Origin: an uncultured Dokdonia sp.
GTDB taxonomy: Bacteria; Bacteroidota; Bacteroidia; Flavobacteriales; Flavobacteriaceae
DNA: 5,211 nt
Direction: 5' to 3'
Assembly (NCBI GenBank): GCA_937124495.1
Contig: CAKZKZ010000279.1
Coordinates: 1 to 5,211, forward strand
Under the pieces are notes generated by a model. The model ran no database searches and was not told the DNA's origin. It was given only the letters and a program-made list of their open reading frames with translations. Position 1 is the first letter of the stretch, and every line of letters begins with the position of its first letter. The translations under genes were made by a program, and so were the position numbers. Positions 1-5,211 of this stretch are shown here, piece after piece.

Positions 1-279
1 ATAGCTAATTTGCCTTCTCATAATCACACCGCGACATCTACGACAAGTGTACAAGTAGGAGATAATAATAATGAGGATGAGCCAGATGGAAACTTCTTAG
101 GTAATGGGCAGGTATACAGTGCTACAGCTGCAGCTGGAAGTAAATTAAATGATTCTGCTGTCACAACTGCAACCACAGTAGGTATGCAAGGTGGACAACA
201 ATCATACAGTAACCTACAACCATTTTTAGGAGTACACTATATCATAGCGCTACAAGGAGTATTTCCAAGTAGAAACTAA
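1..279 (+). CDS. Tail-collar domain protein (MdpB / microcystin-dependent protein family), 3' end only
   Basis: The frame is open from the first base of the window (codons for I-A-N precede the LPSHNH motif), so the gene begins upstream and only the last 92 codons are present, ending in TAA. The TTG at position 10 is not a credible start. LPSHNH near the left end and the C-terminal run NLQPFLGVHYIIALQGVFPS, with terminal RN, are hallmarks of the phage-tail-collar/MdpB family. Members are about 170-220 aa and occur in bacterial genomes outside recognisable prophages, often as two or three tandem paralogues. The part between the motifs is rich in N, G, S, T and A, as in the variable tip region of these proteins. 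The role in flavobacteria is not settled; they resemble short tail-fibre or receptor-binding proteins and may be exported. No phage gene is visible to the right. A terminator follows 38 bp after the stop, so this is the last gene of its transcript. Family call is firm; function is not. Confidence 0.85.
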   Translation: MANLPSHNHTATSTTSVQVGDNNNEDEPDGNFLGNGQVYSATAAAGSKLNDSAVTTATTVGMQGGQQSYSNLQPFLGVHYIIALQGVFPSRN

Positions 280-316
280 TCATAGTATCAATTCAACCAA
301 TAGATTGAATATGTAC

Positions 317-350
317 AAGGGAAGCAACTTTCGAGTAGCTTCCCTTTTTT
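317..350 (+). terminator. Intrinsic terminator after the tail-collar gene
   Basis: AAGGGAAGC (317-325) pairs perfectly with GCTTCCCTT (338-346). An A/A mismatch (326/337) is followed by three more pairs (327-329 with 334-336) that close a TTCG loop (330-333). Six T's (345-350) finish the structure. The stable 9-bp arm, UUCG loop and T-tract make this a convincing rho-independent terminator. It separates the collar gene from priA. Confidence 0.9.
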
Positions 351-441
351 AGTAATATCTCATACTTTGTTTATAATTCTCCTCTAGATACGATGGGATG
401 ATCTTACTTACTTTGTATTTTCGTCTATATTTTACGATTGG

Positions 442-2895
442 ATGCCATACTTTATAGACGTTATACTCCCAATTCCTGTAGAAAAAGCTTTTACCTACAG
501 TATTACAGAAGCTGAAGCAGGATACTTACAGCCCGGAATGCGAGTCGCAGTTCCTTTTGGGAAGTCAAAAGTCTATGCTGCATTAGTAAAAAAAATACAT
601 ACAGAGCCTCCGACACTATATGATGCTAAAGAAATAGAGCATATCCTTGATGAAGCGCCTATTGTTACACAAAAACAATTTGAATTATGGGCTTGGATAG
701 CTTCTTATTATATGTGTACAGAAGGAGAAGTCATGAGAGCGTCTCTTCCTAGTGCTTTTTTGTTAGAAAGCGAAACGATTATTAGTTTGCAACCGGATGT
801 TATACTTCAGGATGAAGATCTCAAAGATGATGAATTTTTGATCTATGAAGCGCTTCAACATCAATCTGTTATCAAGATACAGGAGGTAATGGATATTTTA
901 GGCAAACGTAAAGTGTTGCCTACCATTAAGAAATTGTTAGATAAAGGTGCAATTTCTGTACAAGAAGAAGTGTATGAACAATACAAGCCTAAACTGGTTA
1001 CTTTTGTTCAGGTGCATCCTAATTATCAAGAGGAAGTTGCTTTTAATGAGTTGTTGGATTCTTTGTCAAGAGCACCAAAACAACGAGAAGTGTTACTTTC
1101 TTTTTTTTCGCTTAAAGCGAAAACCAATAAACCCATTACCACTATAGCATTGCAAAAAGCTGCAAATGCAACATCTACACAGTTGAAATCTCTTATCGCA
1201 AAAGGTGTTTTTGAAACCTACCAAAAACGAAAAGACCGCATAGAATTTGAAGGAGAAACCAATGAAATAAAAACATTAAATACCTATCAAAAAACAGCGC
1301 TTAGTCAGATAAAAGAAAGTTTTGAAACGCAAAATGTATGCTTGCTTCATGGAGTTACAGCTTCTGGAAAAACAGAAATATATGTATCTTTAATCGAAGA
1401 ATTACTTCATACAGGAAAACAAATTTTATACTTACTCCCAGAGATTGCATTAACAACTCAGTTAATTGGTCGATTGCAAAATTACTTTGGAGAAAAAGTA
1501 GCTGTCTTTCATTCTAAATACTCTGTGCACGAGCGTGTAGAAGTATGGAATAATGTGTTGCACAATGCGCCAAAAGCACAAATTATTATTGGCGCTCGTA
1601 GTGCGATGTTGCTTCCATTTCATAACCTAGACTTAGTCATTGTTGATGAAGAACACGAGAGTAGTTTTAAACAATATGACCCTGCACCAAGATATCATGC
1701 TCGAGATACTGCTATTGTATTGGGGTATATGTTTAAAGCAAAAGTAGTTTTAGGCTCAGCGACTCCAAGTATAGAGACGGTGTATAATGCAAAACAAGGA
1801 AAATATGGCTATGTATATCTAGGACATAGGCATGGTGATATTTTAATGCCAGAAATCAACCTTGTTGATATTAAGGAAAAACAACGTAAGAGGGAAATGA
1901 CAGGGCATTTTAGTGATGTCTTATTAAGAGCAATTACAGATGCATTGACTTTAGGGGAGCAAGTCATTTTATTTCAAAATAGAAGAGGGTTTTCTCCTGT
2001 ATTAGAATGTAAAACCTGTGGACATGCCCCACAATGCCCTAATTGTGATGTAAGCCTTACCTATCATAAATATAGAAATCAGTTACGATGTCATTACTGC
2101 GGACATTATATTGCCATGCAATTAAAATGTATGGCATGTGGTAGTGCCGAATTAACCACAAAGGGGTTTGGGACAGAGCAAATAGAAGTAGAGCTTAAAG
2201 AGTTATATCCAGAGCATAAAATTGCTCGTATGGATTCTGACACGACGAGAGGAAAGTATGGATTTGAGAAAATAATCACTGCTTTTGAGCAAGAAGAAAT
2301 TGATATCCTGGTAGGAACACAAATGTTGACCAAGGGGCTTGATTTTAGAAATGTCACTTTAGTTGGAATCCTAAATGCAGATAGTATGCTTAATTTTCCA
2401 GATTTTAGAGCACATGAACGAAGTTATCAGTTAATAGCACAAGTTTCGGGAAGAGCAGGACGTACAGAAAAGCAGGGGAAAGTATTGGTGCAAACCTATA
2501 ATCCATATCACCAGATCTTGCAACAGGTGTCTGTCAATAAATTTGATGCCATGTTTGAAGAGCAATTGCAGGAGCGACAAGATTTTAAATACCCACCATT
2601 CTATCGGTTGGTGCGTATTACATTAAAACATCGCGACTATCAGAAGATAGAAGAAGCGAGTATATGGCTTGCAAAAGCATTGCGTCAAGTATTGGGTAGT
2701 GCTGCTGTTTTAGGGCCAGAAACACCTCCTGTGGCACGTATACGTAATCAGTATAGGCGTAATGTATTGATCAAGATTCATAGAAAACAAAATCTATCCC
2801 AAATAAAAGGATTCATTAACCGGGTGCAAACAAGTTTTAAAGCCATCCCGCAATATCGAAGTGTACGCCTTATTATAGATGTAGATTGCTACTAA
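442..2895 (+). CDS. priA: Primosomal protein N' (PriA), replication-restart 3'-to-5' DNA helicase
   Basis: Complete 817-aa PriA, of the size usual in Bacteroidota (E. coli is 732 aa). It recognises stalled forks and D-loops in the cytoplasm and helps reload the replicative helicase. The N-terminus, YFIDVILPIPVEKAFTYSI, is the 3'-DNA-end-binding domain (about residues 2-100), followed by a winged-helix region. The SF2 helicase core has Walker A GVTASGKTE (304-312), DEEH (402-405), GTQMLTKG (625-632) and QVSGRAGR (667-674). The zinc insert has all eight cysteines (523, 526, 532, 535, 550, 553, 563, 566). A C-terminal PriA domain closes the protein. All catalytic motifs are intact. ATG 442 is the only usable start: the frame is closed by TAG at 385-387 and no ATG, GTG or TTG lies between. 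No Shine-Dalgarno is seen, normal for this phylum. Only a one-mismatch -7-like TTACTTTG (408-415), without a -33 element, is found upstream. It is monocistronic and convergent with the LytTR gene. Confidence 0.98.
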   Translation: MPYFIDVILPIPVEKAFTYSITEAEAGYLQPGMRVAVPFGKSKVYAALVKKIHTEPPTLYDAKEIEHILDEAPIVTQKQFELWAWIASYYMCTEGEVMRASLPSAFLLESETIISLQPDVILQDEDLKDDEFLIYEALQHQSVIKIQEVMDILGKRKVLPTIKKLLDKGAISVQEEVYEQYKPKLVTFVQVHPNYQEEVAFNELLDSLSRAPKQREVLLSFFSLKAKTNKPITTIALQKAANATSTQLKSLIAKGVFETYQKRKDRIEFEGETNEIKTLNTYQKTALSQIKESFETQNVCLLHGVTASGKTEIYVSLIEELLHTGKQILYLLPEIALTTQLIGRLQNYFGEKVAVFHSKYSVHERVEVWNNVLHNAPKAQIIIGARSAMLLPFHNLDLVIVDEEHESSFKQYDPAPRYHARDTAIVLGYMFKAKVVLGSATPSIETVYNAKQGKYGYVYLGHRHGDILMPEINLVDIKEKQRKREMTGHFSDVLLRAITDALTLGEQVILFQNRRGFSPVLECKTCGHAPQCPNCDVSLTYHKYRNQLRCHYCGHYIAMQLKCMACGSAELTTKGFGTEQIEVELKELYPEHKIARMDSDTTRGKYGFEKIITAFEQEEIDILVGTQMLTKGLDFRNVTLVGILNADSMLNFPDFRAHERSYQLIAQVSGRAGRTEKQGKVLVQTYNPYHQILQQVSVNKFDAMFEEQLQERQDFKYPPFYRLVRITLKHRDYQKIEEASIWLAKALRQVLGSAAVLGPETPPVARIRNQYRRNVLIKIHRKQNLSQIKGFINRVQTSFKAIPQYRSVRLIIDVDCY

Positions 2896-2963
2896 TATGA
2901 TCTGATTTGTGCTTATATACGCTTTCGCGAAAGCGTATATAGTAGTAATCTCTTTTTATTTTT
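2884..2963 (+). terminator. Possible compound terminator at the priA 3' end
   Basis: The end of priA, GATTGCTACTA (2884-2894), can pair with TAGTAGTAATC (2940-2950) at 10 of 11 positions, the eleventh being a G-U pair. The T-rich run TCTTTTTATTTTT (2951-2963) follows at once. The inner 28-bp palindrome (2914-2941) would sit inside this outer stem, sharing two bases with it. Read this way, the T-tract is correctly placed for intrinsic termination, whereas the inner palindrome alone ends about 10 nt too early. The outer arm covers the last codons and stop of priA, and a 19-nt one-sided bulge weakens the case. The downstream hairpin at 3072-3104 is the safer terminator. Confidence 0.35.
2914..2941. 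repeat. Perfect 28-bp palindrome with GCTTTCGCGAAAGC core
   Basis: The sequence is identical on both strands over 28 bp, centred between 2927 and 2928. An AT-alternating outer part flanks the core GCTTTCGCGAAAGC. As RNA it would fold into a 12-bp stem with a CGCG loop. It lies 18 bp after the priA stop. I recall similar TTTCGCGAAA-core palindromes as common in marine flavobacterial genomes, but this window has only one copy, so calling it a dispersed repeat is inference. It could instead be a protein-binding site or part of a terminator. Confidence 0.75.
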
Positions 2964-3071
2964 ATAGTATACATTAGAATTTTGCAATGAGATTTGAAGT
3001 ATTTTCAAGTTATGGTCTATTTTCTAATATTTACCGAGGGATTCATTTAAACTTTAGAAGTAATAATGCAT

Positions 3072-3104
3072 AAAAAAATCCGATCATTTCGAACGGATTT
3101 TTTT
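3072..3104. terminator. Bidirectional intrinsic terminator between convergent priA and LytTR genes
   Basis: AAAAAAATCCG (3072-3082) is perfectly complementary to CGGATTTTTTT (3094-3104), giving an 11-bp arm. Two more pairs (3084-3085 with 3091-3092) form past an A/A mismatch. Seven A's on the left and seven T's on the right let the hairpin end in a U-tract for transcripts from either direction. It lies 22 bp beyond the minus-strand stop codon and about 175 bp beyond the priA stop, so it most directly ends the LytTR transcript and backs up priA. Confidence 0.85.
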
Positions 3105-3126
3105 GTGCTGTAGTTTTAACTATAAT

Positions 3127-3828
3127 TTAAGCAGATAGTGCTTCAATTAATTCTGTTTTTTTATGGCGACTTAATGGTATTTTTTCTCCATCAATCTCAA
3201 TGTTTCTACTATTGTATTTATCTACTTTATCGATATTGATAATATAAGATTTATGAATACGCATAAAACGTTCAGGAGGTAATTGTGCAACAAAAGATTT
3301 CATAGTAGCAAGTACTACGATAGGGTCGTGCACGGTAACAAGCTTTACATAATCACCTAATGCGGTAATATATTTTAGCTCATTAAGCATTACCTTTTTC
3401 TTTTTGAGATTACTTTTTACAAAAATGTAATCATCATCATCTACAGCTCCTTCTGTTTTAAGCTTGTATAAACTTATAGCTTTATAAACCGCATTTGTAA
3501 ATCTATCTTTTGTTATAGGCTTGCGCAAGTAATCAATAGCATTATAATTAAATGCTTTGTACGCATATTTTGTTTTACCAGTAACAAATATAATTTGAGG
3601 TTTATGAATAAGATCATCAAGTAAGTCAAATCCAGACAAAATTGGCATTTCAATATCAAGAAATATAAGGTCTACTTTTGTTTCAAGTAAACCATTTTTT
3701 GTCTCTATGGCATTATTGTATTCAGCTACGAGTCGTAAATTAGGATGATCACTGATCATCTTTACAATCGCAAGTCGTTGTAAACTTGAGTCGTCTACAA
3801 CTGCGCAATCTAGAATTACTCCTTCCAC
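3127..3828 (-). CDS. LytTR-family response regulator (receiver plus LytTR DNA-binding domain)
   Basis: A 233-aa LytR/AlgR-type response regulator, a cytoplasmic transcription factor controlled by phosphorylation. The receiver domain spans about residues 5-122, with acidic pair D12-D13, phospho-acceptor D58 in FLDIEMP, T83 in FVTGKT and K103 in LRKP, so it should be phosphorylatable. An acidic linker (DDDD, about 130-133) leads to the LytTR domain (about 134-231), with FVKSN, the LKYITALGDYVKL segment, FMRIHKSYIIN and IPLSRHKK. The start is GTG (3828-3826): an in-frame TAA lies four codons upstream, and the next ATG (M24) would remove the acidic pair. Oddly, codons 1-4 contain a Shine-Dalgarno-like GGAAGGAG. 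No histidine kinase is present in the window, so the partner (typically a LytS/His_kinase type) is unknown, as is the target. It is divergent from the rpsF operon and convergent with priA. Family call is certain; regulon unknown. Confidence 0.96.
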   Translation of the reverse strand: MEGVILDCAVVDDSSLQRLAIVKMISDHPNLRLVAEYNNAIETKNGLLETKVDLIFLDIEMPILSGFDLLDDLIHKPQIIFVTGKTKYAYKAFNYNAIDYLRKPITKDRFTNAVYKAISLYKLKTEGAVDDDDYIFVKSNLKKKKVMLNELKYITALGDYVKLVTVHDPIVVLATMKSFVAQLPPERFMRIHKSYIINIDKVDKYNSRNIEIDGEKIPLSRHKKTELIEALSA

Positions 3829-3846
3829 AGTCTTTAGAATTTAAAT

Positions 3847-3854
3847 AGGGTAAG
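3847..3854 (+). promoter_or_regulatory. GGGTAA element in the LytTR gene leader
   Basis: AGGGTAAG lies 19 bp upstream of the LytTR start codon, probably at the transcription start or in the leader if the promoter at 3890-3860 is real. It matches both arms of the inverted repeat at 4015-4037. In AT-rich intergenic DNA a third copy is suggestive, but a short match alone could be chance. What binds it, if anything, is unknown. Confidence 0.3.
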
Positions 3855-3859
3855 TTCTA

Positions 3860-3890
3860 CAATAATACTCAAAAAAAAAGGAAACACCAA
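3860..3890 (-). promoter_or_regulatory. Candidate Bacteroidota promoter for the LytTR gene
   Basis: Read on the minus strand, TTG (3890-3888) is followed by a 20-nt spacer and TATTATTG (3867-3860). The latter differs from the Bacteroidota -7 consensus TAnnTTTG at one position. A start near 3854 would give a leader of about 26 nt before the GTG. The spacing suits the phylum, but the imperfect -7 box and AT-rich surroundings keep this tentative. Confidence 0.4.
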
Positions 3891-4014
3891 TAAAAAAGTG
3901 AATTTCATCGGATTTTTGTGTTTTTTGTCGATTTCACTCGCCTAGCATATTTGTGTGTATTGACTAATAAGTATTTTAAAATCTGATGTTTATACTGAAT
4001 TTTACTGTTTTGCA

Positions 4015-4037
4015 GGGGTAAACAAGTGATTTACCCT
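4015..4037. promoter_or_regulatory. Inverted repeat of GGGTAAA half-sites upstream of the rpsF promoter
   Basis: GGGTAAA (4016-4022) and TTTACCC (4030-4036) are perfect inverted copies separated by 7 bp, extendable by a G-T (wobble) position at 4015/4037. The repeat ends 21 bp before the -33 element of the rpsF promoter, a normal place for an activator or repressor dimer. A T-rich TCATTTTT follows, so a weak terminator for an unseen short plus-strand transcript is an alternative. The third GGGTAA copy at 3847-3854 favours a protein-binding site. Confidence 0.45.
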
Positions 4038-4057
4038 CATTTTTATGGGCATACGCT

Positions 4058-4087
4058 TTGCTAAATCAATAACTATACTTAATTTTG
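4058..4087 (+). promoter_or_regulatory. Bacteroidota-type promoter of the rpsF-rpsR-rplI operon
   Basis: TTG (4058-4060, within CTTTG) is followed by exactly 19 nt and then TAATTTTG (4080-4087), a perfect match to the -33 TTG / -7 TAnnTTTG pattern of the housekeeping sigma factor in Bacteroidota. Transcription should begin about 5 nt after the -7 box, near 4092-4095. This leaves a short AT-rich leader of roughly 22-25 nt without a Shine-Dalgarno sequence. The promoter also shows that an upstream in-frame ATG at 4045 cannot be the rpsF start for this transcript. Confidence 0.82.
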
Positions 4088-4116
4088 CACTCATTTTTAA
4101 ATTAAACTCATATTAT

Positions 4117-4455
4117 ATGAATCATTATGAAACTGTTTTCATCTTGAATCCCGTTTTATCTGATGAGCAGATAAAGGAAACAGTTAAGAAGTACGAAGAT
4201 TTTCTTAAAAGTAAGGGTGCTAAGATGGTTAACAAAGAGGATTGGGGGCTTAAAAAGCTTGCCTATGCTATCCAAAACAAAAAGAGTGGTTTTTATCACT
4301 TATTTGAATTTACCGTACCAGGAGAGGCAATCTCTGAATACGAGCTTACATTCCGTAGAGATGAGCGTGTAATGCGTTATCTTACTGTGAAGTTAGACAA
4401 GCATGCAATTGCTTGGGCTGAAAAAAGAGTAGCTAGAAACAAAAAACAAGCGTAA
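4117..4455 (+). CDS. rpsF: Small ribosomal subunit protein bS6
   Basis: A 112-aa S6, the 30S platform protein that binds 16S rRNA together with S18. The protein starts MNHYETVFILNPVLSDEQIK, the usual flavobacterial N-terminus. It carries EDWGLKKLAYAI (41-52), KSGFYHLFEF (56-65) and RRDERVMRYLTVKLDKHAIA (80-99), with a short basic tail (KRVARNKKQA) and no glutamate-rich extension. The frame is open upstream to an ATG at 4045, which would add 24 residues (MGIRFAKSITILNF...) that do not belong to S6. That ATG lies upstream of the promoter at 4058-4087, so ATG 4117 is the real start. It is the first gene of the operon; rpsR begins 2 nt after its stop, suggesting coupled translation and matched S6:S18 output. 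Confidence 0.98.
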   Translation: MNHYETVFILNPVLSDEQIKETVKKYEDFLKSKGAKMVNKEDWGLKKLAYAIQNKKSGFYHLFEFTVPGEAISEYELTFRRDERVMRYLTVKLDKHAIAWAEKRVARNKKQA

Positions 4456-4457
4456 TT

Positions 4458-4757
4458 ATGGCATCTTCTATCGAACAACAAGCAAAAGGAAAAAAAGACG
4501 GAGATATCAGATATCTTACGCCTTTAAACATTGAAACTAACAAGGCAAAAAAGTACTGTCGTTTTAAAAAATCAGGTATTAAGTACATTGATTATAAAGA
4601 CGCAACTTGGTTATTGTCTTTTGTAAACGAACAAGGTAAATTGTTACCACGTCGTCTTACTGGAACTTCATTAAAATATCAACGTAAAGTTAGTGTTGCT
4701 GTAAAGCGTGCACGTCACTTGGCTCTTATGCCTTATGTGACTGACTTATACAAATAA
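4458..4757 (+). CDS. rpsR: Small ribosomal subunit protein bS18
   Basis: A 99-aa S18, the normal size for Bacteroidota (E. coli is 75 aa). It forms a dimer with S6 on the platform of the 30S subunit and contacts 16S rRNA. A lineage-typical N-terminal extension (MASSIEQQAKGKKDGDIRYL) precedes the core: KKYCRFKKSGIKYIDYKD (31-48), LLPRRLTGTSLKYQRKVSVA (62-81) and VKRARHLALMPYVTD (82-96). Only one cysteine (C34) is present, so there is no zinc site. ATG 4458 lies 2 nt after the rpsF stop; there is no independent promoter or Shine-Dalgarno, so translation is probably coupled to rpsF. rplI follows after 13 nt. Confidence 0.98.
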   Translation: MASSIEQQAKGKKDGDIRYLTPLNIETNKAKKYCRFKKSGIKYIDYKDATWLLSFVNEQGKLLPRRLTGTSLKYQRKVSVAVKRARHLALMPYVTDLYK

Positions 4758-4770
4758 AAACTAGACATTC

Positions 4771-5211
4771 ATGGAACTTATATTAAAAAGAGACGTTGAG
4801 AATCTAGGATTTGCAGACGATATCGTAAATGTGAAAAACGGATTTGGAAGAAACTTCCTAATTCCACAAGGAGCAGCTGTACTTGCAACACCTTCTGCTA
4901 GAAAAGTACTTGCAGAAAACTTAAAGCAAAGAGCTTATAAGGAGAAAAAAATAATTGATGATGCTCAGAAAGAAGCAGACAAATTAAAAGATTTAGAAGT
5001 AAAAATAACTTCTAAAACTGGAGATGGAGACAAGCTTTTTGGATCTGTAAACAATGCAGACCTTTCAGCAGCTTTAGAAAAAGCTGGTGTTTCTATTGAG
5101 AAAAAATTCATCACAATCCCTGGTAATAACATCAAACGTTTAGGTAGCTATGAAGCATCTATTCGTTTTCATAGAGATGTTGTTGTACCATTTGCATTTG
5201 CCGTACTTGCC
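4771..5211 (+). CDS. rplI: Large ribosomal subunit protein bL9, cut at the window edge
   Basis: The first 147 residues of L9, open to the last base of the window without a stop. Flavobacterial L9 is about 147-150 aa, so only a few codons should be missing. L9 binds 23S rRNA at the base of the L1 stalk and influences frame maintenance. The N-terminal RNA-binding domain starts MELILKRDVENLGFADDIVN and has VKNGFGRNFLIPQG (21-34). A long charged connecting helix (about 42-75) follows. The C-terminal domain contains DKLFGSVNNADL (87-98) and IRFHRDVVVPFAF (131-143). ATG 4771 is 13 nt after the rpsR stop with an A-rich, Shine-Dalgarno-free lead-in; it is the third gene of the operon. Confidence 0.97.
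   Translation, partial: MELILKRDVENLGFADDIVNVKNGFGRNFLIPQGAAVLATPSARKVLAENLKQRAYKEKKIIDDAQKEADKLKDLEVKITSKTGDGDKLFGSVNNADLSAALEKAGVSIEKKFITIPGNNIKRLGSYEASIRFHRDVVVPFAFAVLA

Noticed and set aside
408..415. TTACTTTG as a -7 box for priA
   Set aside because: One mismatch to TAnnTTTG and no TTG at the right distance upstream; too weak to list as a promoter.
1101..1123. Run of eight T's followed by a 9-1-9 inverted repeat (TTTTCGCTT / AAGCGAAAA) inside priA
   Set aside because: It could suggest slippage, an internal terminator or a relative of the TTTCGCGAAA palindrome. However, the priA frame continues intact, the T-run precedes rather than follows the hairpin, and the codons encode an ordinary variable region (SFFSLKAK).
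947..1147. Open frame of 66 codons on the plus strand inside priA
   Set aside because: It lies wholly within priA in another frame, has low-complexity K/L/N content and no recognisable domain; a shadow of priA.
2106..2357. Open frame of 83 codons on the minus strand inside priA
   Set aside because: It is antisense to the conserved helicase motifs and zinc insert of priA, with no recognisable domain or start context.
3960..3965. TTGACT, resembling an E. coli -35 box
   Set aside because: No matching -10 hexamer at 16-18 nt, and Bacteroidota sigma factors use TTG / TAnnTTTG instead.
4045..4116. N-terminal extension of rpsF from ATG 4045
   Set aside because: The extension is not part of S6, and the ATG sits upstream of the predicted promoter and transcription start.
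4093..4116. S6:S18-binding leader RNA motif before rpsF
   Set aside because: The predicted leader is only about 22-25 nt, AT-rich and without a stem or CCG-containing bulge.
1..5211. CRISPR array, tRNA, rRNA, riboswitch, insertion sequence or attachment site
   Set aside because: No regularly spaced direct repeats, cloverleaf-like sequences, transposase fragments or flanking duplications were seen on either strand.

Overview
This window looks like ordinary chromosomal DNA from a member of the Bacteroidota, most likely a marine Flavobacteriaceae (Dokdonia-like). The signs are low G+C, no usable Shine-Dalgarno sequences in front of the genes, a textbook Bacteroidota promoter (TTG, 19-nt spacer, TAnnTTTG) in front of rpsF, and flavobacterial-type S6, S18, L9, PriA and LytTR proteins. 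The genus is a guess from sequence style, not a proven assignment.

Layout. Positions 1-279 hold the 3' end of a tail-collar (MdpB/microcystin-dependent-protein type) gene, closed by a strong hairpin terminator at 317-350. A complete priA (replication-restart helicase, 817 aa) follows at 442-2895. The 231-bp gap after priA holds a perfect 28-bp palindrome (2914-2941) and, at 3072-3104, an A-tract/hairpin/T-tract terminator that can serve both converging transcripts. On the minus strand, 3828-3127 encodes a 233-aa LytTR-family response regulator with a GTG start. A 288-bp divergent intergenic region (3829-4116) holds a clear promoter for the ribosomal operon, a weaker candidate promoter for the regulator, and three copies of a GGGTAA element, two of them forming an inverted repeat. 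The operon rpsF-rpsR-rplI runs from 4117 off the right edge; rplI is cut probably only a few codons before its stop.

Function. PriA restarts collapsed replication forks. S6, S18 and L9 are ribosomal proteins from one tightly packed operon (2-nt and 13-nt gaps). The LytTR regulator is a solo receiver/DNA-binding protein with no kinase in view. Its divergent position next to the ribosomal operon, together with the shared GGGTAA elements, is the most testable regulatory idea here.

I see no undescribed multi-gene system, no CRISPR array, no tRNA or rRNA gene and no insertion sequence. The points of interest are regulatory and structural: the palindrome after priA, the GGGTAA elements, start-site choices and compound terminators. 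No gene-free stretch exceeds 300 bases. The middle part of the priA/regulator gap (about 2965-3060) shows nothing I can name.
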